Assembly (NCBI RefSeq): GCF_040115645.1
Contig: NC_089544.1
Coordinates: forward strand, 1,550,001-1,614,000
Direction of reading: 5' to 3'
From: Euwallacea fornicatus
Lineage: Eukaryota; Arthropoda; Insecta; Coleoptera; Curculionidae
DNA: 64,000 nucleotides
Shown here: positions 24,346 to 37,400 of the stretch, piece after piece
Layout: every line of letters begins with the position of its first letter
How positions within the stretch are numbered: the first letter of the stretch is position 1
Made by a program: the position numbers and the translations under genes
The notes under the pieces: generated by a model
Databases searched by the model: none
What the model was told of the DNA's origin: nothing
What the model saw: only the letters and a program-made list of their open reading frames with translations

Positions 24346-25479
24346 TCCCACCGTTATTAATTTGTCTTATTCTGTGAATTAATGCCTATGAGGAAATGCA
24401 TTTTTTTAACTAACGCAAAGAGGATGTGGTGGAAATGTACACTCCAGTCTAAAATTTCTGTTTCGAATTTCTGAATGAATTGCGTTATCTGGCGAACAGT
24501 TGCCGGGGTAACTGGGTCACAATTTAATAACCAACATACTAAAATAACTTCCAGGATCTGGCTCAAGGTGTTCTTGTACGGAGCATTTTTTAATATAAAT
24601 CGTGCAGGGAAGACTTTAACTGAGTTCGCTGAACGCTAAGAACGAATGCACGAACCTACGCCAGAGTCGCGTACCAAACAATACCAATTTGCTATACGAG
24701 ATTATTTTACAAATCGCGGAAACCGATCCTTTTGGCGGTATAAAATCAGATATTGTTAAGAGTTTTCGATAAAATCGCACGAATTGTTGAGAGAGGAGTT
24801 TTTGAAATTTTACGGAGAAACCTGTGAAGTAGATAATTTTGTCGGGATTCTTTTCTCTGTCGATAAATAGACCTCGTCGTCCTTGGAAATTTGACATTTT
24901 CAGCACGACCCGACCTTGGTACTACTCCTTGCTGTGTCGGAAATAGTGCTACTGCAGACAACTCAAATGATTTTTCCAGCCCTAACCCGTAGTGCTAGCT
25001 GGATTCGGGTGACCTTTGGATCTCCCAAATTATCGATAAGAATCAGTACTAACTCCGAGTACGTTCAGCAGGCACCAACTAATGCCAGGCCACGGCGTTC
25101 TATTTCTGCTCCACAATGTCCGCTCTGGCAGGAGGGGCCATCGAATATGCATTTTCTAACTATCAATGCCAAATCAATTTTGAACCTAAGTGCACCTGCT
25201 TTGCTAACGGTCGGTTTTCATAACGTAACATTTCGATCTCTCTAGAGTCTTTTTATTTACGATTAAAAAAAAATTTTCCGAAATCGATCAAAAATGAGTG
25301 TCGTGTGGTGTTGAGACACATCTATGATCCTCTGACGAGCGCAGCGCGTTCAAGGGCGTCCGAATTTTGACTGTAGTTTATTTTTAAATTTTCCTCAAAG
25401 TAAACCCGTGTTTACTTGATAAATAATTCAATATTTAGTTTTCGAAGTGACTTTCGCGGAAACTGTCGAAGAATTTCTG

Positions 25480-28400
25480 ATGGGAAAACATCACGAGTTT
25501 GTGGTCGATTTGCGCAGGAATTTTCCCGACCAACCCTGGGGCTTCAGCCTCGTCGGTGGGGCTGATGTGAAGACGCCTCTAATCGTCACTAAAGTGAGTA
25601 CCTCAGCACCTCCTACGATAAGTACAATGGATTTTTTTTGGGGTTTTTCTCCATTACTTGTGCGGGGTGTATTTAAGTAACCGCAGGAGTAGCGCAACGA
25701 CCATTCTCATGCGAGATGAAAATTCCTCAATGTGCAGAGTATAATTTGAAAGCGCGCCATAAATCCGATTTAAATTGCACAAATTAGAAATATCTATAAA
25801 TTAGCCATGAATTGGCCTTGTTCAATGCGGGGTGGTCATTTTGGCAATCGCCACCATCATTGAAATCGCTGGAAGAGTGAGCGTTGCACGGTCGAATTTC
25901 ATTTTCTGCGAAATATTCTCAAAAATGTGAAATCGGGTCAGTTAAAAGCCAGAAAACCTGCCTGGAAGTCGGTCACGTTCCTCGTTGTGGAAAGTGAAAA
26001 TTGACTATCGTGGCAGAAAACTATAGATATGGCAAGAAAATCTGTCCATAGGAAACGCATGGGCGAAGGCTGACAGTAACCAGATTCTTTTTCTTAATTG
26101 ACATATTTTGACATTTTTCGGAATATTTCAGAAACTGTGACACATAGATCTACTTCCAAGGTGAATCAATATAAGTTGGTCAGATTTGGATTGTTTTGAC
26201 ATTGCGACTTCCCGACCATCCAGAGGGAAATGGGGTTTCTCGTTCGCACGTCATGCGCCCAATTTTCGAAAAATTTCGGAGCTGCAGCTACAGCTGCGGC
26301 AACAAAGTCTCGAGAAACTTTTAAACACACGCGTGCGATACGAATTTTTACCACACGCCAATGTCAAACGTCCAAAAATATTTTGACACTTGCGACTTCA
26401 ACTAATAGCGTTAACGTGGCACGCGCCACGTTAACGGCATTGGTTGACGATTGTCTCGACGACCCATTATAATATCGAATTTTTGACAACTACTTCTGTT
26501 AGGTAGCTTTCGCATCGCCTGCCCAAGGGGTACTGCAGCGGGGCGACATTATCAGCAAAGTTGGGAATTACGACTCCAGAGATATCAGACATGAAGATGC
26601 ACAAAATTTGTTTCGAAACGCTGGCAATACCGTACGCATAGTGGTGCAAAGGTAAGTCGATCTACGCGCAGGCAGTGAGAGTTGTTACGAAGACATCGCC
26701 ACTGAATTATGTAGAAGGAGAGTTTGCTATATTCGCCCCAAGAAATCCGGTATGCTAAGAAGTCCGTTATATCAAGAATTCTGGTATTAATCTTGTCACT
26801 TCTATTTTCAAACTGCTGTCAAAATTGACAGCTTGTCAGGCGACAGGTAGTGACAGGTCGTGGTAGTTAGACATTTCTTTAGTGAAATGACAAATAGATA
26901 GATGGGGACTGTGTTGGAATAACAAATCGTGATTAGATGAGATATTCAGACGCAGGGCGCGCCTTCACGTTCTTCTGTGATTCTCAGAGCCTCCTAAAGG
27001 AGTAAAAAGTCCAATCCAGCATGGCTAAAAAAGTCCTGCAGACGTTTCCGAGTTTGAGGGAATTTGAAATATTAAAATTCCGCGCTTTTTGAAATTCCCA
27101 AATTGGGAGGAGGCACCTAACTTTATGGGCAGTTCCCCAAATTCTAGGGTCGATCTCCTGGGAACCCCAAGAGCCATCGATAACTCGGCTCGTATTAATC
27201 GTCTCCGCGAGCCCTGTCGGGCTGGACCGCGCGGGCTGCCCGTTCTCGTTCGGTTCCCGAGACAGGGACTCATATTCACGCTGATTCTTAGCGATTTTGA
27301 CGGTTCTCCGGAACGGGGATTCTTCAAACTACATCTTGAATTGCTCAAGAGCTTCCACTAAAGCATTCAGAATCGATACGGGACACACGCCCGTGGATTG
27401 GAGCCAGAAACAGCAGCTCGAAAGCGTCGAATTTTCCCTGAAAATTCCCAAAGTGCCGGGCGGTGGCCAATTTTAGCCACTTTTGCAAACTTCAAGCCTC
27501 CGCATTTCGGAAAACCACCGAGCAATTGCGTGAAAAATACGGATCAGATTGATCGCGTCGAGGAGCGCGATCAATCTGATCGGCATCTTTTGCCGTCCAT
27601 GCGATCCTGCGCTAAAATTGAAGCGTTAATAAATTTTTTTTTGCATAAAAAATTACTGAACGTTAAACAAACCCGAGACATGTCCAGCCCACGCTGTACA
27701 ATGATTTTTAATGGGGGCGCTAATAAAAAATATCTGTTTGGAATTCGTCCAGCTGAAAGGCGATATAATATTATTTTTGAACTATGCAAACGATTTCTTA
27801 AAATATTTCCTGTGTAATCGCGCTTTCCCAACATTCTGGATTCCCCCGTCGTTCCGATTCAATTTGACCGTGCCATCCTCACCGGGAGTTTTCCGAATTT
27901 TCGTCTGCTCGGTCCGGGGTTCGTGCCTTATTCCGGGTGAATTGTGTGTTGTTCTAAACGTGTGGTGCCATGCCGTCATACAACAGATATTTGTGAGTAA
28001 ATTTGGCATGATCCTTTATTTACACGGACCTAGTTTACTATTAGTGAGGTTTGGCTAACGAGTTAGTGAGACAAAACTGTTCAAAATCGTTTGCCGCGAC
28101 ATAGGAGACCTTTGGTTAAATTTAACACGCATTATTTGCGCCATGCTTTCGTTTAGGATTGCACGTGTTTGGGTTAATCGTAGTATCTGATCGTTAAAAG
28201 AATGAATTTCCCAAAGGAATTTGGGGAGGCGCGTTGGCCGTCTGGCGATGCAGATTTTAGGTACTGCGACTTTGCCTCGCCGATGGACCTGGACATACGC
28301 ACAAACCCCACGGGCGAATTCCAACAGTATTTTTTTTCTGTTTTTTGTTGTGTTTGGGAACAATGCCTCACGCGCAAGTACGAGCTGCAAGCTGTTTAAT

Positions 28401-31400
28401 AACGGCACGGAAACCTTAGCGTTTTCTGATGCTTTCTGGCAGGTGCGCCAAACATATCTATTACCTACGACGTCGTGACGGTGCATTGATAAATGCCTCC
28501 TAGTGACGCGTCGAGCGTAAATGTCACGAAACGAATCTGTCTTTTTTACTGCAGAAAATTGCTGCAGAATTTGAATGAGAATTTCATTCACCAATTAAAT
28601 TCGATATTTTAACAGTGCAATAGTTCTGGCTTCTCACTGTCGCGCTCGGCCAAATCCCAGCGAATTGCAGCCATAAATTGCACTAGTGCAACTATCCAAA
28701 GCACCATTACACCGGTGCAATTCTCAACCCTAAAATCGTCTAAGTAATTTAATTTCGCGTTTTGCTTAATTTCGAATACATCACGTCCGAAGTGCTCCAT
28801 TTCAATGTCTAATTTCCATTTATTGTCGAACTTCGGCATTGTACAATAGAATTGGATTTAAACAAAATCGCTGGAATCGAAAATATTGTTGGCTCCAGAT
28901 AAACTCATTAAAAACACGCCCTCATGGTTTATTAATAGACTATTTTCCACGTCTACCAGAGCATTGTTATGAAAGCACTTATCCCTGGAAACATTTCATT
29001 CTGGACCACATGAATACTTGATATTTTAAGCGGTTTACAGGTTGTCTGTTCAGTGACCCATTGTCACCGTGGCCTCGTCTTGAACGACTACTGATTGCTA
29101 CTGGCCCAGACATCGTCACCTCCGTTTTTTCTGTATTTTTCGCTCGATTTTCGCTCGCGATTCGCAGGCAAAAACAAGAGAAAAAATGTAAAAAATTAAA
29201 AAAACAACAAAGAAACTTAAAAAAGCGGGTTTTCAAGTTTCATCTTACAATCCAAACAATTCCCCTCTTTGAAAAGATATAATTCAAATGGCCTTCGATC
29301 GAGCAGATCCAGATAGCGCTTAAGGCATTCCGGTTTATTTTAAACCGTTCGATTTTTGGTCTATTTGTAAACTTGTCTGACAGTTAAATCTTTCCCGTAC
29401 GCACAAATGTTACAACACTTCTCCTTGAGTGCTTGATAATGTGATGAAATTAACACTTAAAACACATAGGAAGTGCGATTCGAGGAGCGGCTTTTGCTTC
29501 CGCAGTCTTTACCTTAAAGTATCAAATTCCAAAGGTATCCTAATTAGGGTAATTAGAGAATTATTAAGGGAATAATTAGGAGAACAATTGAGAGAAAAAT
29601 TAGGAGAATAATTAAGAGAACCATTCAGAGAATAATTGGGAGAATAATTAGAAGAATAATTAGGAGAATAATTAGGAGAATAATTTGGGAGAATGATCAG
29701 CATATTAATTAGGAAAAAATTCGGAAAATAATTAGCGGAGCTAATACCAAGACCTAAACGTCCAAGGAACTTCAGTCATTTTTCAAATAGCACGTGGTGC
29801 GCTGTAGATAAGTGCGCCTCACCACTTCTGATCGGTATAGGTGGTATCTGCTCGCCCTACGGTGACAAAATGGCGAATTGTCTCCAATGCGCGGCGCATT
29901 AATGGTCCTCTGCTTTAGTTTCATATCTGTTCCTCCTTCATTACAAGTTAAACCACGGTTACTTACTTTTTTGCAGAGAAACAGCACCACGTCACAACGC
30001 AAGCACTGGCTCCTCACGAAATAGCTCCCATTACAGTCCCTTGTCTGTCTCTCCAAATCTTTCTCCAAGGGGTCCTGGCCTTAGTCCATCAGGTAAGTTG
30101 CCGCCAGAACGGCCTCTGACAGCGCGAAAGGCGCATTCCCGCCGTGGGTGGGTCACCCTGGGGAGTAACCCGTCTAGGTGGTCCACCCTGTACTATATTG
30201 CAGCCCGAAAGGTGGACCGCCCTGTATTGTACCGCAAATACCTTCCAAATTAGTCGTTTTCCGTCTGGTTCTAGGGGAACCTCGCTCGACTTCTGATTAG
30301 CTGAACTGTTGGAATATTCAAAGAGTTGCAGGTTTGCGCCGCAAATATCTGTTTCACGTTGTCGATTTTTGCAGGTTACAGCCCAGGAGGCTCCATTGGC
30401 GGATCGGCCCTTACTCCGGTGTATACCAACCCCTTAACCCCCATCGACAATCACTACTTCGAAATATACGAATACGGCCATCCGAGAAGACAAGAAGAGA
30501 ATGGTGATATTCACGTCACGAAACAGGTAAATTACGAATTTATACTGATATTTACAACCTAAAATTATCCGCGGTTGCATAAGTTCGGCAGTTTTGGCTA
30601 AAATGCTTTGTTTACCTACCAAATAGATCTATTGGAAAACCTCCAGGTAATGTCACAAGCAAGGTCCATTTATTTATATACTCTGTTACTGAATTTATGC
30701 ACTTCAAAATTAAATGGCAGAATTTTATTATAGTTCATGGAGTTGCCTGAAAGATACTGGGTATCGATTTGTGGGGCTCAACCGCGGGGCTCCCGGTAAT
30801 TGGGGGTTCTAGAATGCGCCGTTTGAAAGTTTGAAAAGAACTGACCCCTTTGGAAAATTTTTTCCACCGCTTATTTGACAAGAAAACTAATAATTATCGA
30901 CACTTCATCCGTGCAACCTTTCCTCTTTCTTCCCGTGGAGATGTCTCACATCAAATCCGACGTTTCGTTTCACGGCGACCATCGCCAATTTTGTTTTTTC
31001 TCACGGGCGCCATCTTGGACTTTCCCACTCTCGGATTCGGTCTTCTCTTCTGAATACTACGACGCATCACAAGCTAAGTTTCAGTCTTGCCATTTATGTG
31101 GACATCGGCAACGATCTTTTTGCTAAAAATTTTCGGATATGATTGTTGGTGTTTGCGCCAAACTGGCAGCCCGAACCCCGACGTGTGACACGTCACAGTA
31201 ACCAGAAAAAGAGGCCGAATTCGAAAATGGGAAAATCCAAGATGGCGCCCGTGAGAAAAAACAAAATTGGCGATGGTCGCCGTGAAACAAAATGTCGGAT
31301 TTGAAGTGTGACATCTCTACGTGAAGAAGGAGGGAAAGTTGCACTGATGAAGCGCGAATCGTTTTGTGTTACCTGCGCGCATGAGCTGGGGATAACTAAA

Positions 31401-34400
31401 AATGTAAAAATTAGCCGGAATTTTACACTTGGAATTTAACATATTCTTGGAATATCGCCTGAGAAAAATTCCAATTTCATTAACAGTAGCTGTGTACCTT
31501 AATGAACATGCCCACGCGCTAGTCCCAGTAATTATCCGCCATATTCATGACACCTTGCCTACGTAAATTTTTCTCAACATCCGAAAATATTATGCTCTTA
31601 ATACCTCGATGCCAATCCGAATATCGGCGAGTCAGTTTTGAGGGAATATCGGTCCAACTTGGTGCTTAAATTCAGCCATAAAATATTGTGCGTAAGTGCA
31701 TAAAGTGTTGTGAAATCTCTGAATATGATTCTCTCCAGAAGTGCATCCAGAGAGCAATTTTCCTACAATCAACCAGCAGAAACAGCTCAAGCATGGGTAA
31801 AAGGGACCTAATCGCGTTGGAATTTTCTCAGTTTCCATCAAATTTTTTTGCGATTTTCTCAGTACTTAGGTGCAGATTCTCCGATCTGTAGTGCTAAATC
31901 ATCTGCTGAGTAGACATCCGCCGAGTGTTGAACTAACCAATTTGCGTCGATGACCCGCCATTATTATAATTCAGTGCCCTGCTTTTAAAATCTAATTATA
32001 AACTAATTTTGTTAGATGTTTACGATAGCCCCAATGTTGTTTCGCAATTTTTCAGCTTCTCCGCAAATGCTTCCTTGAGAGCTGCTAGTAAAAACCACAA
32101 TTCAGATTTATAATGTTGGGCTTACACAAAGGAATAACAAAGTTTTGAAATTATGGCCGCTTTTAAAAATATACTAGCAAGAAGAAAAAGGTTTGTATTT
32201 TTGAACTGGGAACAATAAACTTGGGAAGCCAAATAACTTAAAAGTTAAATGGCAACAAGGGACGTAATAAAAAAAAAACAAGGCTGAAATAAAACTAAAA
32301 ACTAACAGCTGTTTCTTAACAAAACGCTCTTTCCAAGCGAAGAAAAACGCAACGTGCTAGAAACGGTGTAATACATAGTATGCGCGCTGGCCGTCGCGCT
32401 CACCCGATCTGTCCCCATCAGATTATTATTTATTAGGATTTTCTACATTTCCCCCAAACTGCAAGATTGAACCTCAACTTGCCGAAAGTAGAAAAGAAGT
32501 TCAAAGTAAAGTACTTTTGGTACCGCCCTTCACAGGCAATCATCGTTCCTCTCCTCTTCATTCGTAATCGTATTCCTCCCATGTTTATCGCCATGTTTGT
32601 ACCTGTGTTCCGTCATTTGTTATAGCCGTACCGCACCACCCCTCTCGTACTCCCTGGCGCTAAAGTGAAGAGGGAACCCGGACCGACTGAAAGCTACCTG
32701 CGCCATCATCCTAACCCCAGTGTGAGAGCACCACCAGTTCATCATCTTGACCATGGTCATAAGGTACTGCGGGTTAAGCCTATATACCCTTCACTAATTC
32801 GTATTGTAACGTAATTCATTTTAAGACTAACTGGAAAAGCGTGATCAAGTGTAATTAGTCGTTACAGGGTAATACAGGGTGTCTCAGGAAGGCCTGAACT
32901 AGAAGAGAAGTAGGTACCACAAGTTCTTCGGATGAAAATAGGTCGATTGGACGCGATTTTCCAATGTACTTGCGCTTCATTCGCGCGCCGAAGTCGCACG
33001 AAAAAGTAGTGCGACAATCCCCCATCTACCGGGCGGACCAAAAAGTTCTCCGTGACTCGTTGGCATCATCGTCTGGAGGAAAGTCGAGTTAAATCGGTCT
33101 ATTTGGATCTGCAAAGTTCGGGGGCCTTCTTTTGACCGCCCTTCTCTGGAACACCCTGTATTCCTCCGCGATCAGTCAACTGTGCGTTTCGCCACATATT
33201 TTGTTACTTGTTGAAGGCAAAGAGCACAGTTTTAACAGATTTTATTTTTTACCACAAATCAAACTTATTTTCGATAAAAATACGACTGCCAGATGTTCGC
33301 ATAACAGCCGCAAATAGATCGAAGGTTAGAATAAACAGATACGTAAGTACATCCCAAAATGTTTATTTCAGAATGAGAAAAAAAAGGATTTTTCGTTTTT
33401 CTATTACATGAGCTCGTGCGTAGAACAAGCATGCGCGTATTTTCGAAGCGAAAAACCCTAAAAAAAAAGTTCAGATCCGGCGGATGGCCGTCATGAAGCG
33501 ACAAAATAAGGAAAAATTCTCCTTATTTTTAACCGTTACAGAATTTTCTCCCTCTGCACGGGTTTTCCTCTTAATTTGGAGGGGAGACGGTCCACCCCCA
33601 ACTTCATTCTATTCTAATGGAAAGCTATATACTCTGCCATCTGACACTCCTTTAGGGCGCAAAAAGGGATTGAAAGCAATGACTAAATATTTTTTTCGAA
33701 ACTTAATCGCATTTTTTTAAAAATATTTTTCTATAGTACGGCAAGGCCTCGTTGTGCTTTAACGCATGAATTTTTCCCGTAGGTGCCAAATATGCGCGAA
33801 AATTGTTTCGCAGTTCGCAATGTTATGAGTCATTGATGAGTGCGTTGGTCACTACAAAAAAACCTATTTTGATTTAAATGAAAATAAATTGCGATTGCGA
33901 TTTTTTTTAGTACTAATTTTAGGTTGAGATGAGACTTGAATGTAGCAAATAACTAAAAATAAAAAAAAGAGAATAAAAAAAAACAGTAAAAAATTAAAAT
34001 TGAAAAAAACTATATATTTTTTACTTTGAAGTTAAAAGCAAAAATTTTAATTGAATGTTGATTTAGGGCAGTCATTGGAAACAGTGAGTGTTTTGAAAAA
34101 AAAAAAATTGAAAATTGAGCATTAATTCAGGAACATCACAAAATGATGAAGGGGCAACATTTTTTATTTCATCTGCACATCTTGGGTTTAGACAATTTTA
34201 ATCTGCGGATTTTTTATTTTTTGTAGATTGCACACTCAGTGTTAGACCGAATAAGTACGGGGGATCCAAATAAACAGGTTAATATATTTTTTTAAATGAT
34301 GTGATACACAGTGTCTTCCGCATGAATCTTTTCTTTAGTGGCATGTTTTATGCATACATTACATCATACGAAATTCCGCATTACCGCACCATGCGAACAC

Positions 34401-37400
34401 CCTCTTGTAACACCAGAAAAACTTTCCCGTAATAAATGTATCACTTTTAAATTAACAGCTCACAAATCTTACATCATATTACGTGTATGTAACAATCATT
34501 ACGATGACACTGGACTGAAGCGCATGCAGATTCGATTTATGATCTTATTTTTTTTTGTAATCGGCCCTTACCACATTTGCCCATTTAACACTCAGTTAAA
34601 ACACCAAACGACAAAGGCATTTTTTGAAATTGAACGAAATGATTCAGGCCCGTAGGAGCAATTTTTCTTTAAGCCGTACAATACAGAAAAAAGTAAAAAA
34701 AAAATTAGGCCTAAGTGGCATTTGCCAACAAAGAGCTTAAAAATTTCGAAGAATGTTATCAATTATTAACTGGACTTCTTGTGGAACGCAACAGTCGACA
34801 CTAAACTTCCTATCCACACCATTTTTAGTTGTAATCCGGAAAACACCGCTGTGATTTCAAAACCGTCATTCGCGTTTCATAAACCACCACAAATATTTCA
34901 GCACTATTACTTACACTTCATAAACCACTGAGGTGATTTCAGCAATGCCACTTACATTTCACAGACCATCGCTGCGATTTCAGCACTATCACTGGCGTTT
35001 TGTAAACCACCGCTGCGAGTTCAGCACTATCACTTGCACTTCGTCCACCGTTTGTCCCGGTTTCGGCGTAATCGTTCGGACTTTTGCATGTGTCATTTTC
35101 ATTTCAGAATGTCAGTAGCATGTCGGAAATGTTCCTCGAAAGCAATTTCAGAATGGTTGAACGGCGGAAAAGCTCCAAATCGAGGCAAAACGTTCGGTTA
35201 ACTGATATGCCGAAATCGGAACGGCGGTTGCTGAAATTCGGCCCTTCATTCGTGAAATTCAAATGACAATTCTGAAATGCGTGTGACTTGTCGGGAAATA
35301 AATGTGATGCTTTCTGGACTACATCTGGAAATGGTGTAGTGCTGTTTGTGAACCCTATAATGTTGTGTATAACTACACAGTTATGGCGTGTGGATAGATA
35401 TACGTTAATGTAGTATGTAAATCCGTTTTTTATTAACGTTTTAGATGTGGCTGCTAACGTCTCGGACAATTTTATTAGTTTATTTCGGGATTTCTATTAA
35501 CTGACGATAACTGCGTAAATTTCTCAATTTGCATTCAGTTTTGTTGGCTTGTCGGGAACCCTAACGCTTCGTAACAGGTTCTCGAGGGGCTCTATCGACC
35601 AGTGTGCCTGTTTTACATGCGTCTTGTGTCCCGTTCTCATGTTTAACACTCAGGGACGAAGCGAAAAATTCTCGCTAATTATTCTGTAAAGTCATGTTTT
35701 TAATACGGGGTGTCAATGACGTTCGTACTCACACCCTCCTTCACCCATTGGATCCGGCACGGTCTTCGAGACGACTGCTGTAGCGCCACTTAGGGGGCTC
35801 GTTTTGACGCATGCGTGTGGTAATGGCACCTCCACCGTCTAACGTCTCTTCCGATCAATTGATCAATCAGTGAATAAGCATATTTTCATTTTCGATAAAA
35901 ATCAGCCAAAAAGCTTAAAAACCCGCACGTTTTTATCACTTAAGATTATTACTTAATTTAATTACCTAAAATTATTACTTAATTTTATTACTTAAAATTA
36001 TTACTTGATTTTATTACTTAAAATTATTACTTAAGATTATTACTTAAAATTATTACTCAAACTTATTATTTGACTGTATTGCTCAAATGAAAAAATATTC
36101 AGTTGTATAAACTTCCAGGTGGTGCACAAGCAATTTAATTCTCCGATCAATCTGTATAGCGAACCCAATGTGGTTGACACTATTCACAGGCAAACTGGAG
36201 TACATGCGTAAGTACCATTTATGTTTCATAATTATTTCTACATATCATTACACGCCATGCGAACTAATTAATTATGCTAATTTAATTATGTACATATCCA
36301 GCTTCATGCGTCGTATAACTGAAAGAAAACTGTTCAGAAGTTTTTGTTCTCACCTTTAAACTACTCACCAGGAATAAAAATCGTGAACTTTTATATGAAG
36401 GTTTGCGCCCCATTCAACGGCCTCATCCGTAGAGAATTTTATTCAAGTGTAACTCAGTTTCAAATTACAAATCTAATTTTCAACTTCCACCAATTGAGAA
36501 TTGCCGAGTTAATTGGGAACCGCAAAAATTAATGCGACTTCTGGTGGGCAAAGTGCGAAGCGAGTAACTGACAGTTATGACATATATATATATATATATA
36601 ATTCTATTTGAGGGTATAAGTTATTCATTTGTTTTCGTCACGTGGTTAAGACGCAGCAGCGCCACCATCGGTAGTTTTGGTTCTCAATCTAGATTTTACA
36701 ATATCTTAAAATTACGATTTGAAATTTTTGGTATTTTAATCATGAATATGCACCTTACACGTCAGACACCAACTGTTCGATTGTATGATTCGTGTCTAAT
36801 ATCTATGTTTTCTTGATTTTGCAGCCGGCTAACAAGGCAAGTAGACTATAGGCATTAATAATTTTGGTTCCATTTGTTAACTAAGTTATGAAATGAAGGT
36901 ACCTGCTTTGATTATGTAACTAATTACGAAATGGAAGTTTAACCGCCAGTTTCTATAAAAAAAAAAAATCGTCAAATGTCAATTTCGCTTAGCGTCAATC
37001 ACCGTCAAATCAATCAAAAGTTTTAAGTTTTGACGGTAAAATAGAAATTTTTGACAGATTTTTGACTTTGACAGTTCACTTTCTTTGAAATCAAATTATT
37101 TAGAGTTTTATTATTATTATTATCTGGGAAAAGAGTAGCGCAACACCTCGTAGATCATATTCAATAAAGTACCGTATCTGTACAAGGTGCCCGTTTTTGG
37201 AGCTCTACCATGCGTCTCTCGCAAACCATAAACGATACCAGGTCGGTTAAACTGGGGCAAAGTTGCGCAATTTGGTGCTTGAGCATGTGCCGTTTGAAAA
37301 TTTGAATAATTATGATGGCTTTCGGAGGCATTCGGATAAAAACGAAATTTTGGAAATATTTTAATTTTCTTTCAATTTATTCAGCAAGGTAATGCAAAAT

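Larger units (their letters stand above)
20911..25479. other. Divergent intergenic region Zmynd8 / Zasp66
   Basis: 4.6 kb holding both promoters and non-coding first exons. Two mobile-element-like structures are visible: a short inverted repeat near 22680-22837 and a foldback copy near 23730-24345. An AATATTTAG at 25430-25438 could be the acceptor of an upstream 5' UTR exon of Zasp66. Open frames at 21161-21418, 22432-22902 and 24916-25245 resemble no family I know and have no splice context. Confidence 0.55.
26652..29976 (+). other. Zasp66: Zasp66 intron 2
   Basis: 3.3 kb intron after the PDZ exons. It contains a perfect hairpin (27542-27581), a stretch about 27000-28600 that is more GC-rich with several overlapping open frames on both strands (longest 28055-28594, minus), and a 12 bp minisatellite (about 29535-29740). 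No exon that would fit the phase is evident, although a second promoter in the GC-richer part is possible. Confidence 0.55.
30527..36118 (+). other. Zasp66: Zasp66 intron 4
   Basis: 5.6 kb, the largest intron in the window. Contents: foldback copy 2 (about 30850-31400), an intact-looking MITE (32873-33160), an A-rich stretch (about 33900-34120), five 41 bp tandem repeats (34840-35044) and a 13 bp minisatellite (about 35937-36070) that runs to within 50 bp of the ZM exon. No coding exon recognised. Confidence 0.65.

Noticed and set aside
24916..25245. 109-residue open frame upstream of Zasp66
   Set aside because: No homology recognised, and no splice donor that would join it in frame to the PDZ exon was found; left as intergenic.
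28055..28594. 179-residue open frame on the minus strand in Zasp66 intron 2
   Set aside because: No recognisable motif, no splice context, and the plus strand is open over the same stretch, so it reflects locally higher GC rather than a gene.
34840..36070. Regular tandem repeats that could suggest a CRISPR array
   Set aside because: There are no unique spacers between repeats, units are contiguous and diverged, and the locus is an insect intron.
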